The translations under genes were made by a program, and so were the position numbers. This document shows positions 26,129-36,036 of a stretch of DNA of 64,000 bases, piece by piece (the first letter of the stretch is position 1; every line of letters starts with the position of its first letter). The notes under the pieces were generated by a model, which saw nothing but the letters and a program-made list of their open reading frames with translations, was not told where the DNA came from and ran no database searches. The stretch comes from an uncultured Bacteroidales bacterium (GTDB taxonomy: Bacteria; Bacteroidota; Bacteroidia; Bacteroidales; ML635J-15). The stretch lies in contig CAJOIT010000003.1 in the NCBI GenBank assembly GCA_905234755.1, positions 415,331 to 479,330 on the forward strand, read 5' to 3'.

Positions 26129-28705
26129 TTATTTCTTTTCAAATGTAAGTGCATTGTTCTTGACCGTCACATTGATTGTGTCGCCTTCGTGAACCTCGTC
26201 GCCGATAATCATCTTGGCAACTTGATTTTCAAGCTCGTGCTGGATGTAACGCTTTACTGGTCTTGCACCGTAAATCGGGTCGTAGGCACTGTCGGCAATG
26301 AAGTTTACGGCTTCGTCGCTGACGGCAAGAGTGTAGTTGTTGTCGGCCATCTTCTTTACCAAGTGTCCGAGTTGTATCTTTACAATGCCTACAATCTGTT
26401 CCTTGCTCAACGGCTTGAAGATGATAGTTTCGTCGATACGGTTGAGGAACTCGGGACGGACAAACGACTTCAAGGTTGCCATTATGTTCTGGCGCGTCTT
26501 TTCCTCGTCGTACTTGCCGCTGTCGATTTGTTCCTGAATGAACTGAGAACCGATGTTTGAGGTCATTATTATTATGGTGTTCTTGAAGTTCACCGTACGA
26601 CCTTTATTGTCGGTAAGACGACCATCCTCAAGTACTTGCAACAAAATGTTGAAGGTGTCGGGATGTGCCTTTTCGATTTCATCGAGCAAAACGACTGAAT
26701 AAGGTTTACGCCTTACAGCTTCGGTAAGCTGACCGCCTTCCTCGTATCCTACATATCCTGGAGGCGCTCCGACCAGACGCGAAACGCTGTGCTTCTCCTG
26801 ATATTCACTCATATCAATACGCGTCATCATATTCTCATCGTCGAACATGAATTCTGCCAACGCCTTCGCCAATTCGGTCTTGCCGACACCAGTTGAACCA
26901 AGGAAGAGGAACGAACCTATAGGTCGCTTTTCGTCCTGCAGGCCTGCACGCGAACGCCTTACGGCATTTGCAACAGCGTCAATTGCCTCGTCCTGACCAA
27001 CTACACGCTTGTGAAGTTCTTCTTCGAGGTGCATAAGTTTGAAACGCTCGCTCATTGCCAGTCGGCTAACAGGAATTCCTGTCCAACGGCTGACGATTTC
27101 GGCAATATCTTCTGCATCAACGGTTTCGTCAACCAAGCCCTTGTCGCCCTGAATGGTTTTCAACTTGCCTTTCAGTTCCTCGATGTTGCGCTCGCTTTCC
27201 TTGATTTTTCCGTAACGGAACTCGGCAACCTTGCCGTAGTCGGCATTGCGTTCGGCAACCTCGGCTTCGTGCTTGTAGTTCTCGATGTTCTGCTTTTCGG
27301 TTTGTATCTTGTCAACCAAAAGTTTTTCCTCTTTCCACTTTGACATCAACGAGTTGCGTTCGTTGCCAAGTTCGGCGAGTTGCTTTTCAATCTCGTTGAC
27401 CTTTGAAGTGTCGTTTTCGCGTTTCAAGGCTTCCTTTTCGATTTCAAGTTGCTGAATCTTACGGTTCAGAACATCGATTTCCTCTGGTACAGAGTTAACC
27501 TCGATGCGCAACTTTGATGCTGCTTCATCAATAAGGTCGATTGCCTTGTCTGGCAAAAACCTTTCGGTAATGTATCGGTTCGAGAGTTCGACTGCGGCTA
27601 CAATTGCTTCGTCAAGAATACGCACCTTGTGGTGGGTTTCGTAGCGCTCCTTCAGACCACGAAGTATAGAAACCGAACTTGCAATGTCTGGTTCGTCAAT
27701 CATAACTGTCTGGAAACGACGCTCAAGTGCCTTATCCTTTTCGAAATACTTCTGGTACTCGTCGAGGGTGGTGGCACCGATGGCACGAAGTTCGCCACGG
27801 GCAAGTGCTGGTTTCAAAATGTTTGCGGCATCCATTGCGCCCTGCGATTTGCCAGCGCCAACCAATGTGTGGATCTCATCAATGAAAAGCACGATTTCGC
27901 CGTTGCTTTCGACCACTTCCTTAACTACGGCTTTCAGACGTTCCTCGAATTCACCCTGATATTTTGCCCCTGCGATAAGCAAACCCATATCCAGCGAGAA
28001 AATCTTCTTGGATTTCAGGTTGTCGGGAACATCGCCCTTGACGATTCGTCCAGCAAGACCTTCGGCGATAGCGGTTTTACCAACGCCAGGCTCACCTATT
28101 AATATAGGGTTGTTCTTGGTACGCCTTGTAAGAATCTGCAAAATACGGCGGATTTCATCGTCACGACCGATTACGGGGTCGAGTTTGCCGCTCATTGCAC
28201 GTTCGTTCAGGTTGATAGCATACTTGCCAAGTGCATCGTAGGTGTCTTCTGCCGACTGCGAGTTCACTGTGCTGCCCTTACGGAGTTCGAGGACGATGTT
28301 TTTCAGGTTTTCCTTGTTGAAACCAGCATCGCGCATCATCTTACCAATGCTTTCCTTGCTTTCGGCAAGTGCCATGATAATGTGTTCAACGGAAATGAAT
28401 TTGTCGTTCATTTCGGTTTTCTTCTTGTCGGCAGCGATAAGGATGCGGTTGGTGTCCTGCGAGATGTAAGGTTCGCCTCCCTGAACTTTTGCATAGCGAG
28501 AAACAATGCTTTGAACCGTCAATTCAAAGTTACGCTTGTCGATTTCAAGCTTGCTGAGCATATAGCTCATAATGTCGGGCGATTCGCTAAGCACCGCAAG
28601 GAGCAAATGCCCGGGTTCTATCGCCTGATGTCCATTTTCGCTCGCGATAATCTGTGATTTTGAGATTATCTTCTGAGCTTTCGTTGTAAAATCTTCTATA
28701 TTCAT
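26129..28705 (-). CDS. clpB: ATP-dependent disaggregase ClpB
   Basis: 858 residues, full length. Hsp100 chaperone that with DnaK rescues aggregated proteins after heat stress. N-domain ([16 protein letters not shown]), first AAA with Walker [14 protein letters not shown] and Walker [16 protein letters not shown], then the coiled-coil middle domain (about 400-525; lacking in ClpA and ClpC). Second AAA with [14 protein letters not shown] and [13 protein letters not shown]. No TAnnTTTG box was seen just upstream, so it may use a different promoter type. Single gene. Confidence 0.97.
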   Translation of the reverse strand: MNIEDFTTKAQKIISKSQIIASENGHQAIEPGHLLLAVLSESPDIMSYMLSKLEIDKRNFELTVQSIVSRYAKVQGGEPYISQDTNRILIAADKKKTEMNDKFISVEHIIMALAESKESIGKMMRDAGFNKENLKNIVLELRKGSTVNSQSAEDTYDALGKYAINLNERAMSGKLDPVIGRDDEIRRILQILTRRTKNNPILIGEPGVGKTAIAEGLAGRIVKGDVPDNLKSKKIFSLDMGLLIAGAKYQGEFEERLKAVVKEVVESNGEIVLFIDEIHTLVGAGKSQGAMDAANILKPALARGELRAIGATTLDEYQKYFEKDKALERRFQTVMIDEPDIASSVSILRGLKERYETHHKVRILDEAIVAAVELSNRYITERFLPDKAIDLIDEAASKLRIEVNSVPEEIDVLNRKIQQLEIEKEALKRENDTSKVNEIEKQLAELGNERNSLMSKWKEEKLLVDKIQTEKQNIENYKHEAEVAERNADYGKVAEFRYGKIKESERNIEELKGKLKTIQGDKGLVDETVDAEDIAEIVSRWTGIPVSRLAMSERFKLMHLEEELHKRVVGQDEAIDAVANAVRRSRAGLQDEKRPIGSFLFLGSTGVGKTELAKALAEFMFDDENMMTRIDMSEYQEKHSVSRLVGAPPGYVGYEEGGQLTEAVRRKPYSVVLLDEIEKAHPDTFNILLQVLEDGRLTDNKGRTVNFKNTIIIMTSNIGSQFIQEQIDSGKYDEEKTRQNIMATLKSFVRPEFLNRIDETIIFKPLSKEQIVGIVKIQLGHLVKKMADNNYTLAVSDEAVNFIADSAYDPIYGARPVKRYIQHELENQVAKMIIGDEVHEGDTINVTVKNNALTFEKK

Positions 28706-28910
28706 AATTCTTCAATTTTTTTTCTGCGACCTTGTTATGCAATTTGCTTGCCGATAAAATTGAATATGGTCTTAATTGTTTGGTTTATAATTAGTTGAAT
28801 ATTTTAAAGAAATGAGTGTTGTGACAGAATGGCATATTGTAGTAAAAAAGTTATGACATAAAGTCATATATAGTATGCTTTTGTTTGCAAAATGATATAG
28901 GTTACGCAAT

Positions 28911-28964
28911 TTGAATCATCAAATTTTCAAATCATCAAATCCAGAAATTTAGAAACCAGAAATT
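28911..28964. repeat. Intergenic repeat of the TCAAATCATCAAAT family
   Basis: AATCATCAAATTTTCAAATC followed by CCAGAAATTTAGAAACCAG, the same type of linker sequence as at 14460-14740 and 17100-17240 but without the GC-rich mini-hairpins. The remaining 200 bp between clpB and this repeat show nothing I can identify. Confidence 0.5.
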
Positions 28965-29869
28965 TATTTATTTTTTTTCTCCTCTTTCCCTTTCTTCCAC
29001 ATCTGCCAGCTGTTGAATAGATTTTGCCAGATTGAATATAGGGCGGGGAAGACCGATGCCAGTGGGTTGAGGTAGGTGTTGGCAATCCATATTCCCATTG
29101 CGGTGTTCTTTTGTCCGAGGAGTTGTCCGCCAGCCATGCGGTCTCCGTATTTTCCGCCAAGCCATTTGCCGAAACCAAATTGGATTGCGCAGAAAATTAT
29201 CGAGGCAATTCCAAGGGCTATTATGCTACCAAGATTATCTTTTCCATATAGAAACATGAAATCGATTGTTTGTCCAAGCGTAAATAGCAGAGCCAATGCC
29301 CACAGGTAGAATGATATGCCTTTTATTTTGCATAGGAATCCATTAACTTTTGGAAGCCAGTGCTGCATACAAAGTGCTAGTATGAACGGCAGGGCTATAA
29401 TTGGGCTTACTCGCTTTAGTATCAGCCAGAACGAATCGAGAAACGGCATATCCTGTTGTTGCCCGATAAACGAAAAGTATATCGGAGCCACTACCGCTAC
29501 CATAAGGTTTCCAAGTATTGTGTAGGTGGTCACTGTTTCGCGGTTTGCTCCAAGCATACATGATATTACAACCACCGAGGCCGCCACAGGACAAAGTACT
29601 CCCGCCAGTATTCCTTCGGCTATGGCGTCGCCACCACCAAATAGCATCACGAGCCAGTAGCAACCCATGCTCACGACAATCTGGAAAAGCATGAGCCAAA
29701 CATCTAGCATGGTGATTTTTAGCTTTCTGACATCAACGGCGGCAAAGTTGAGCAGTAGCATTGCGAAAATGAGAATCGGGACATACGGAGTGAACATGGC
29801 GCAGTACTTGTGAAGCAACAATCCGAGGACTATTGCTATAGGAAGTACGAAACTGCGGAACTTGTTCAT
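28964..29869 (-). CDS. Bile acid:sodium symporter (BASS)-type transporter
   Basis: 301 residues with about nine to ten hydrophobic helices and a lysine-rich cytoplasmic tail (KKGKEEKKNK). Segments ILAGVLCPVAASVVVISCMLG, AVVAPIYFSF and LGQKNTAMGIWIANTYL correspond to the crossed-helix sodium and substrate sites of the BASS fold. Substrates in this family range from bile acids to organic acids and pantothenate. None can be assigned. Single gene, upstream of a divergent flavodoxin. Confidence 0.8.
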   Translation of the reverse strand: MNKFRSFVLPIAIVLGLLLHKYCAMFTPYVPILIFAMLLLNFAAVDVRKLKITMLDVWLMLFQIVVSMGCYWLVMLFGGGDAIAEGILAGVLCPVAASVVVISCMLGANRETVTTYTILGNLMVAVVAPIYFSFIGQQQDMPFLDSFWLILKRVSPIIALPFILALCMQHWLPKVNGFLCKIKGISFYLWALALLFTLGQTIDFMFLYGKDNLGSIIALGIASIIFCAIQFGFGKWLGGKYGDRMAGGQLLGQKNTAMGIWIANTYLNPLASVFPALYSIWQNLFNSWQMWKKGKEEKKNK

Positions 29870-29937
29870 TTTGTCTCTGTATGTTTTTCGGGCGCGAAAT
29901 TAATAATAATGTTTTCATGGCGGTTTTACTTTTTTCG

Positions 29938-29945
29938 TACCTTTG
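29938..29945 (+). promoter_or_regulatory. -7 box (TACCTTTG) for the flavodoxin gene
   Basis: TACCTTTG, 15 nt before the ATG at 29961. It rules out the in-frame ATG-like start at 29943, which overlaps it. Confidence 0.6.
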
Positions 29946-29960
29946 CCAAAACATTTTTCG

Positions 29961-30503
29961 ATGAAAAACATATTATTTACATTAGTTTTATTCATTATGA
30001 TGACAATGTGTGCAAATTCGCAGAACTCAAAGATTCTGGTGGTTTATTATTCTTGGGGTGGAAATACCCGTGTGGTGGCAGAAAAGGTTAAGGCTCAACT
30101 TGGCGCCGACCTTGTAGAGATACTGCCCGAGGCTGCATATCCAACCGACTATTCGGAGTGCGTTGCTCAGGCTCGCAAGGAAACCAAGGCAAATTTCAGA
30201 CCTGCAATCAAAACAAAGGTAGAAAATCTTGGCGACTACGATGTTATTCTTGTCGGCACGCCAAACTGGTGCAGTACTATTGCTCCGCCTGTTGCAACAT
30301 TCCTTGAGCAGAATAAGTTTAATGGTAAGAAAGTTGCCCTCTTTGTAACTCATGGTGGTGGCGGATTGTCAAAGTGCGAATCTGATATGCGCAATATTGT
30401 ATCTAATGCATATTTCTTGAAGTCTGGCGTTTTCAGCGGTTCCAAGGTAGCATCATCTGATGACGATATTGCCAAGTGGCTCAAGGAAATAGGATTGAAA
30501 TAA
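29961..30503 (+). CDS. Exported flavodoxin-like protein
   Basis: 180 residues. Signal peptide about 1-20 (MKNILFTLVLFIMMTMCANS), then a flavodoxin fold: KILVVYYSWGGNTRVVAEKV is the FMN phosphate loop, VILVGTPNWCSTIAPPVATFL and LFVTHGGGGLSKCES the flanking flavin loops. Probably a periplasmic flavoprotein in redox chemistry. Followed by an MFS gene 9 nt after its stop, likely one operon. Confidence 0.85.
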   Translation: MKNILFTLVLFIMMTMCANSQNSKILVVYYSWGGNTRVVAEKVKAQLGADLVEILPEAAYPTDYSECVAQARKETKANFRPAIKTKVENLGDYDVILVGTPNWCSTIAPPVATFLEQNKFNGKKVALFVTHGGGGLSKCESDMRNIVSNAYFLKSGVFSGSKVASSDDDIAKWLKEIGLK

Positions 30504-30512
30504 AACTCCACA

Positions 30513-31709
30513 ATGACATCGGTGCAGACCGAAATCAAGGAAAAATTATGGAACAGCAACTACACGAAAGTGTGGATTGCCAACTTCATGATATTCTTTT
30601 CGTTCATGCTTCTGGCTCCGATGCTTCCGCTCTATATGAGCGACACTTTTGATGCCAACAAAGATATTATAGGTATAGTCCTTTCGGGATATACGCTCAC
30701 CGCTTTGCTTATTCGTCCGTTCAGCGGTTTCTTTGTCGATAGTTTTCCGCGCAAGAAGGTTCTACTGATATGCTATTTTCTGTTCTTCATATTTTTTGCA
30801 GGTTATCTTGCTGCGGGAACCTTGCTCATTTTTGCTATTGTGAGGACATTGCATGGTGCTCCATTCGGTGCGACAACGGTATCGAACAGCACTGTTGCAA
30901 TCGATGTGCTTCCACCTTCGCGTAGGGCAGAGGGAATTGGATACTACGGACTGAGCAACAATATTGCATCGGCAATTGGACCATCGGTGGCAATCTGGAT
31001 TCACGAGGTGACAGGCAGTTACGATTTGATTTTCCTTTTGTCGCTGATATTTGCAGGAATCGGCTTTGCCGTAAACTCGACACTCAAAATCCGTCCGCGC
31101 GAAATTGTGCAGAACAAGCCAAAACTTTCGTTCGATAGGTTCTTCCTTGTCAAGGGCTGGAGCGAAGGGCTTGCAATGGTTTGCTATGCGTTTTCGTATG
31201 GCGTAATTGCTACATACATAGCCATTTATGGTAAGGAAGAACTTGGTATAACTGGCGGTTCCGGCGTTTACTTCATACTGTTGTCGGCAGGACTTATAAT
31301 GTCGCGGCTCATTGGTAGTAGGACTTTGCGCGAAGGCAAGATAGTGCGTAATGCTTCGCTTGGAATATGCGTGTCCGTGTGTGGGTATCTTGTTTTTGCT
31401 GCATTGCACAATCCCGTCGGATTTTATGCTTCTGCGCTGATAATAGGATTGGGCAATGGTCACATGTGGCCAGCATTCCAGACTATGTTTATAAATTTAG
31501 CGCCTCACACTCAGCGCGGTACTGCAAATTCAAGTATTCTTATCAGTTGGGACATTGGAGTGGGACTTGGCATTCTTGTAGGAGGTGTCTTTGTTGAACA
31601 TTTCGGTTATCATAGTGCGTTCTGGGTGGCATGGATTTTGAATGCTGTAGGCGTTTTGTTTTATTTCGCGTATGTTCGGAATAGTTATTTAAAAAACAAA
31701 TTAAGATAA
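30513..31709 (+). CDS. MFS transporter (drug/arabinose-efflux type)
   Basis: 398 residues with twelve predicted membrane helices. The loop between helices 2 and 3 reads GFFVDSFPRKKVLL, the MFS signature, and APFGATTVSNSTVAIDVLPPSRRAEGIGYYG contains the conserved loop of the first bundle (given in family terms; longest run here is split: VLPPSRRAEGIG). The second half has QTMFINLAPHTQRGTANSS. Inner-membrane exporter, substrate unknown. Cotranscribed with flavodoxin and perhaps with the SH3-like protein 10 nt downstream. Confidence 0.88.
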   Translation: MTSVQTEIKEKLWNSNYTKVWIANFMIFFSFMLLAPMLPLYMSDTFDANKDIIGIVLSGYTLTALLIRPFSGFFVDSFPRKKVLLICYFLFFIFFAGYLAAGTLLIFAIVRTLHGAPFGATTVSNSTVAIDVLPPSRRAEGIGYYGLSNNIASAIGPSVAIWIHEVTGSYDLIFLLSLIFAGIGFAVNSTLKIRPREIVQNKPKLSFDRFFLVKGWSEGLAMVCYAFSYGVIATYIAIYGKEELGITGGSGVYFILLSAGLIMSRLIGSRTLREGKIVRNASLGICVSVCGYLVFAALHNPVGFYASALIIGLGNGHMWPAFQTMFINLAPHTQRGTANSSILISWDIGVGLGILVGGVFVEHFGYHSAFWVAWILNAVGVLFYFAYVRNSYLKNKLR

Positions 31710-31719
31710 ATTTAATAGT

Positions 31720-32244
31720 ATGAATATCAAAAGGTTAGTTTTAGTTTTTGTGGTAATATCTTCTGCTTTTTGTGTTAGTGCGCAGAAGAACCTTTCTGTT
31801 TATATAATAGGAGATGAGAGTAATGCGCCTGCAACTATTCATTCGGCTCCCAACGGGGAAATAGTCTACACATTGCCTGATACTTGCATTTATATGCTAG
31901 GAGTAAAAAAGCCTCAGAACGGCTGGTGGGTTGTTGATGGAAATTCCGTCTTTGGAATGTGCGATTATAGCGAAAATGATTTTGATTTCGGCGACAAGTG
32001 CAAGACTGCATATATACATTATTCGGTTATTGGCTTTTCGACCAGAAATTATGGAGGTCAGCGTATGGTGTTGTACTCAAAGCCAAGCGAAAAGTCTGAT
32101 GAGGTTTATGCTTTTACGGAGGAATTGGTTTTGTGTCCGTTGGATGTAAAAGGCAAGTGGGTTTATGTGGAAACCCACGACAAGCATCGTGGCTGGATTC
32201 GGCTTGAGAATATCTGCGACAATCCCTTGACAACCTGCTGCTAA
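31720..32244 (+). CDS. Secreted SH3-like protein
   Basis: 174 residues, signal peptide about 1-21 (FCVSAQ). Two weak SH3b-like units are visible: PATIHSAPNGEIVYTLPDT ... GWWVVDGNSVFGMC and RMVLYSKPSEKSDEVYAF ... WVYVETHDKHRGWIRLENI. Such domains bind cell-wall peptides or other surface ligands. Ends in a cysteine pair (TTCC). Function unknown. Terminator 30 nt downstream. Confidence 0.7.
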   Translation: MNIKRLVLVFVVISSAFCVSAQKNLSVYIIGDESNAPATIHSAPNGEIVYTLPDTCIYMLGVKKPQNGWWVVDGNSVFGMCDYSENDFDFGDKCKTAYIHYSVIGFSTRNYGGQRMVLYSKPSEKSDEVYAFTEELVLCPLDVKGKWVYVETHDKHRGWIRLENICDNPLTTCC

Positions 32245-32273
32245 ATATATCAGTTATAGGATGTTAAAACAGT

Positions 32274-32309
32274 AAATGGTGATGCAGATTCTGTGTCGCC
32301 ATTTTTTTT
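32274..32309 (+). terminator. Intrinsic terminator
   Basis: AATGGTGA and TCGCCATT form a stem with a T8 run after it, closing the flavodoxin-MFS-SH3 unit. Confidence 0.75.
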
Positions 32310-32422
32310 GCTTTTATGAGGCAACCGTTGCAATTTATTTTCGTTATACAAGTAAGTTTATATTTTGAAATGTTATATTTATCACAAGATATTGTGCTTT
32401 TGTGTCAAACAATAAAAACGAT

Positions 32423-34042
32423 ATGAACACGAAAAGAATATTGTCAATAGCATTGTTTATTTTGCTGTCTTTTGTAATGATGGGGCAGTCGATTGAAAGT
32501 ATGACTGTTCGCTTTAAAGGAATGCTAAATGGTTCTATGTATCAGCGGCTCGATAGCGTTAAGGTGACGAATTTGGTTCGTGGATGGACGGAAACCGTGA
32601 TATATCCCGATACGATAATTGTCTTGAATTTGACAGTAAATGTGCCGGAAAAGGAAATCTCGGCGGTTGGATTTGAACAGAATGTGCCGAATCCTTTCGA
32701 CAGTCATACAATGGTTGAACTTTCCATTCCGCAGGATGAAAAAGTGTGCTTGCAACTTTATGACGAGCTTGGAAAAATTTGTTCGGAATTGATTGTCAAC
32801 ATGCAGGCAGGTTCGCATGTTTTTGAAATATCTGCTTCGAAACCGCAGGCTTACATTTTGAAAGCGGTTGCTGGTTCAAATGTTTATTCTGTGCGTATGC
32901 TAAATGTGGGCAGAGGCGGAAGCGATGGCATAAAGTATGGCGGATATGTTGGTTTAAGTGCAAAATTGTACTCTGATAATGAATTTGTTCTAGGCGATAA
33001 CATGCAGTATGTTGGTTATGCAACCATTGATGGCAATTTTGTAGAAAGCAGGACAATAACTCAGGCATTATACATAAGTCAGGAAGTTATATTGCAATTC
33101 ACATATTATTCTATACTTCAGGTCGAAACATTGGCGGCAACCGAGATTACCCGAGTGTCTGCAAAGCTAAATGCATTAATCAGTTATGATGGTAGCTTGG
33201 AGATAACAGAGCGTGGTTTTTATTACGGACTTACTCCTGAAAATATTGACAATCAAGTTGAATCCTCTTCGACTGAAATGAATTTTTCTGCAACTGTTGA
33301 TTCTCTGGATATTAACACCTCCTATTATTATAAGGCATACGCAACCAATAGCGATGGTACATATTACGGGAATGTCATGCAGTTTACTACTGCAAGTGTA
33401 GGCGAACCGACAGGCACATTAAACGGATACGAATGGGTTGACCTTGGGCTACCTTCTGCTACAAAGTGGGCAACTTTCAATGTCGGTGCAAACGCTCCCG
33501 AAGAATACGGCAATTACTATGCATGGGGAGAAGTATACCCAAAAGAAAGATTTAACTGGGCACATTATGATTTATGTGCATTAGGAGAACATAACTTGAT
33601 TAAATATTGCTGTGATTCAAATTTTGGGTACGAGGGCTATGTTGATACCTTAACAGTTTTGCAACCTGTAGATGATGCTGCTACTTATAACTGGGGGAGT
33701 GGTTGGCGTATGCCAACACAAGCAGAATTTGTGGAACTGGTGGATTATTGCACTCATGCTTATACTACTTATAACGGTGTGTACGGATTGCAATTTACCG
33801 GACCTAATGGCTATTCCATTTTCCTGCCAGCTGCTGGTTTTGCTATAGATGCACAAGTGTCTGGAGATGAGCATTGCTACTATTGGACGAGTATTCTCTG
33901 CCCATGTACTTCTACAGGAAGCAGTCCTCAGGCGGCCTTATTATTTGATGATAATTTTCTAGATGTAGAATACTGGACACCCAACGGTATTTCTGTAAAT
34001 ATTCGCTGCTGGGGACGGTCCGTTCGTCCAGTCTGCCGGTAG
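32423..34042 (+). CDS. Secreted FISUMP-domain protein with internal sorting-domain-like segment
   Basis: 539 residues from the ATG at 32423 (an upstream GTG at 32402 is less likely). Signal peptide about 1-21. Residues about 80-165 (NVPNPFDSHTMVELSIP ... LQLYDELGKICSELIV ... ASKPQAYILKAV) match a type IX secretion sorting domain, but in the middle of the protein rather than at its end. An Fn3-like beta-sandwich follows (TLAATEITRVSAKLNALI ... RGFYYGLTPE ... YYKAYATNSDGTYYG). The C-terminal 200 residues are FISUMP (EWVDLGLPSATKWATFNVGA ... NYYAWGE ... WRMPTQAEF ... SVRPV). Surface protein, no enzymatic motif. Confidence 0.85.
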   Translation: MNTKRILSIALFILLSFVMMGQSIESMTVRFKGMLNGSMYQRLDSVKVTNLVRGWTETVIYPDTIIVLNLTVNVPEKEISAVGFEQNVPNPFDSHTMVELSIPQDEKVCLQLYDELGKICSELIVNMQAGSHVFEISASKPQAYILKAVAGSNVYSVRMLNVGRGGSDGIKYGGYVGLSAKLYSDNEFVLGDNMQYVGYATIDGNFVESRTITQALYISQEVILQFTYYSILQVETLAATEITRVSAKLNALISYDGSLEITERGFYYGLTPENIDNQVESSSTEMNFSATVDSLDINTSYYYKAYATNSDGTYYGNVMQFTTASVGEPTGTLNGYEWVDLGLPSATKWATFNVGANAPEEYGNYYAWGEVYPKERFNWAHYDLCALGEHNLIKYCCDSNFGYEGYVDTLTVLQPVDDAATYNWGSGWRMPTQAEFVELVDYCTHAYTTYNGVYGLQFTGPNGYSIFLPAAGFAIDAQVSGDEHCYYWTSILCPCTSTGSSPQAALLFDDNFLDVEYWTPNGISVNIRCWGRSVRPVCR

Positions 34043-34090
34043 TGGAGCTTGTGCGAGCTAAAGGCTTACGAGTTTATGATAGCAATTTAT

Positions 34091-34123
34091 AGCAGTCGGC
34101 AATGGTCGGCTGTTGTTTTTTTT
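34091..34123 (+). terminator. Terminator, copy A of a duplicated sequence
   Basis: AGCAGTCGGC, loop AATG, GTCGGCTGTT (10 pairs, three wobble), then GTTTTTTTTT. Nearly the same sequence recurs at 36037-36071. Confidence 0.65.
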
Positions 34124-34215
34124 TGATATAATTGCGAGATTTGTGTTGATATGTATTTGGTGTAATATGCTTGTAATAAGTGCGTTGTTCTTATTTTTTT
34201 TGTTGTGAATAATAT

Positions 34216-34252
34216 AGTGCGATAAGTATCTTATAAACATAGTTATCGCACT
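34216..34252. repeat. AGTGCGATAA palindrome, copy 1
   Basis: Arms AGTGCGATAAGT and AGTTATCGCACT, 37 bp in total, in an AT-rich intergenic region 109 bp before the promoter box of the ATPase gene. Confidence 0.9.
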
Positions 34253-34270
34253 AATAAAATAATTTAATGT

Positions 34271-34308
34271 AGTGCGATAAGTGGTAAAAAATATATAGTT
34301 ATCGCACT
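34271..34308. repeat. AGTGCGATAA palindrome, copy 2
   Basis: Same arms as copy 1, starting 55 bp after it. Its right end lies 20 bp before the -7 box, so it covers where the -33 element should be and could act as an operator. Confidence 0.9.
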
Positions 34309-34328
34309 AGTTAAATAAAAATAATTAT

Positions 34329-34336
34329 TACCTTTG
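34329..34336 (+). promoter_or_regulatory. -7 box (TACCTTTG) for the ATPase gene
   Basis: TACCTTTG, 24 nt before the ATG at 34361 and directly downstream of palindrome copy 2. Confidence 0.6.
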
Positions 34337-34360
34337 CGCCTGAATTTCAAGACATAGAAT

Positions 34361-35806
34361 ATGAAAAGATACACACTTGCAGGTCGCGAAAAAGAAGCCC
34401 AGAGACTTACAGATATTTGCAATTCAGGCAAAGCCGAATTTGTCGTTACATATGGTCGTCGCCGTGTTGGCAAAACGTTTCTGATTGACCAGTATTTCGG
34501 CAAAAAGTACGACTTCTATATGACTGGCATTTATCAGGCAACGAAGCAAGAACAGTTGTCTTATTTTTCGCAACAACTGAAAAAGTATTCAGGTCTGCAA
34601 TTTCCCGAACCCCAAAACTGGATAGATGCGTTTTCGTTGCTAGAACAATATCTCCAGAAACTATCTCGAAAAAAGTGCATAGTGGTTTTCATTGACGAAC
34701 TGCCGTGGTTTGATGTGCCACGGTCGAGATTTTTGAGCGCATTCGAGTTGTTCTGGAACGGATGGGCATCTAAGCGTAACAACCTTAAGTTGATAGTTTG
34801 TGGTTCTTCAACAACTTGGATGACAACCAAAATTCTTGCAAACAGAGGTGGATTGCACAACCGCGTAACCCAGCAGATTTATTTGCGACCTTTCAACCTG
34901 CACGAAACAGAAGAGTTCTTCAAAATGAAGGGATTTCCGATGCAGAGGAAGCAGATAATTGAAACATATATGGTGGTTGGCGGAATACCGTACTATCTTG
35001 ATATGTTCCAGAAGTCGCTTAGCGTGGCACAAAATATCGACAACCTATTTTTTTCAAGCAATGCGCCTTTGAAAAACGAGTTTGGATTTCTGTTCAAGTC
35101 TCTCTTCAACGATTCGGAACTTTATCAGAAAGTTATCGAAACCTTGTCAACGAAAATAAAGGGACTAACCAAGCAGGAGATTATAAGTGAAGCGAAATTG
35201 CTTGATAACGGCTATCTTAGCAAAGTTTTGGATAACCTGTGCCAATGCGATTTTGTAAGAAGCTACAATGCTTTTGGGAAAAAGGAACGTGAAGTTATGT
35301 ATCAGTTAACAGATTTGTACTCATTGTTTTACTTGCGGTTTGTTAAGAATTATACTGGCAGGGACGAACACCATTGGTCGCACATACTTGATTCCACTTT
35401 GGCGTGGAAAGGCTATGCATTTGAGCAGGTTTGCCTGCAACATGTATCGCAAATCAAGAAAAAGATAGGTATCAGCGGAATCGAAACTTCGGTAAGTTCG
35501 TGGCAATGTAAGTCGTTTACCGACAGCGACGGAACCCAATGGAACGGTGGGCAGATTGACCTTGTAATCGACCGTCGCGATGATTATGTTAACCTTTGCG
35601 AAATGAAATATTCCGATGGAAAGTTTGTGATAACAAAGGATTACAATGATATAATGCTCGACCGTCGCGATACTTTCCTCCGAGTGACGCATACACGCAA
35701 AACGCCTATTATCACGATGGTTACGTCAATGGGAGTCGCCCATAATATGTATTGGGATAATGCGCAAAGCGAAATCGAAAGCGAGGATTTGTTTGAAAAA
35801 GACTAA
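34361..35806 (+). CDS. AAA-superfamily ATPase with C-terminal PD-(D/E)xK-type domain (DUF234)
   Basis: 481 residues. N-terminal P-loop ATPase: Walker A YGRRRVGKTF (Lys38), Walker B IVVFIDELPWF (Asp112-Glu113), and CGSSTTWM as sensor region. A helix-turn-helix-like middle part follows (KGLTKQEIISEAKLLDNGYLS). The C-terminal DUF234 domain has GGQIDLVIDRR with Asp400 and NLCEMKYS with Glu414-x-Lys416, a complete D...ExK nuclease-fold site. The family is common in archaea and Bacteroidota and its role is unknown; DNA binding or cleavage is plausible. Single gene framed by three copies of a palindrome. Codon use looks like its neighbours'. Confidence 0.88.
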   Translation: MKRYTLAGREKEAQRLTDICNSGKAEFVVTYGRRRVGKTFLIDQYFGKKYDFYMTGIYQATKQEQLSYFSQQLKKYSGLQFPEPQNWIDAFSLLEQYLQKLSRKKCIVVFIDELPWFDVPRSRFLSAFELFWNGWASKRNNLKLIVCGSSTTWMTTKILANRGGLHNRVTQQIYLRPFNLHETEEFFKMKGFPMQRKQIIETYMVVGGIPYYLDMFQKSLSVAQNIDNLFFSSNAPLKNEFGFLFKSLFNDSELYQKVIETLSTKIKGLTKQEIISEAKLLDNGYLSKVLDNLCQCDFVRSYNAFGKKEREVMYQLTDLYSLFYLRFVKNYTGRDEHHWSHILDSTLAWKGYAFEQVCLQHVSQIKKKIGISGIETSVSSWQCKSFTDSDGTQWNGGQIDLVIDRRDDYVNLCEMKYSDGKFVITKDYNDIMLDRRDTFLRVTHTRKTPIITMVTSMGVAHNMYWDNAQSEIESEDLFEKD

Positions 35807-35935
35807 TGAGATTTACGAATTACGATTTTAGATTTGCGATTTTAGAGGGCTAAATTTTGTGAATTAAATTGTGTTTTGTCTGTAGTTAATTTATTTGATA
35901 TTAGTGTGTTATGAAAATTATTATGCAAATAAAGT

Positions 35936-35973
35936 AGTGCGATAAGTGTACTTTGATACATAGTTATCGCACT
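35936..35973. repeat. AGTGCGATAA palindrome, copy 3
   Basis: AGTGCGATAAGT and AGTTATCGCACT again, 38 bp, 130 bp after the ATPase stop. The spacer differs from copies 1 and 2, except for the conserved AYAT before the right arm. Confidence 0.9.
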
Positions 35974-36036
35974 GCTAAATGTGTTGTGTAATTTCGAAAT
36001 ATGATTGAGATTTTATATGTAAAGATTATAATTTGT

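Noticed and set aside
34216..34308. Palindromes as simple transcription terminators
   Set aside because: They lie upstream of the ATPase promoter with no T-run, and a separate terminator for the preceding gene is present at 34091-34123.
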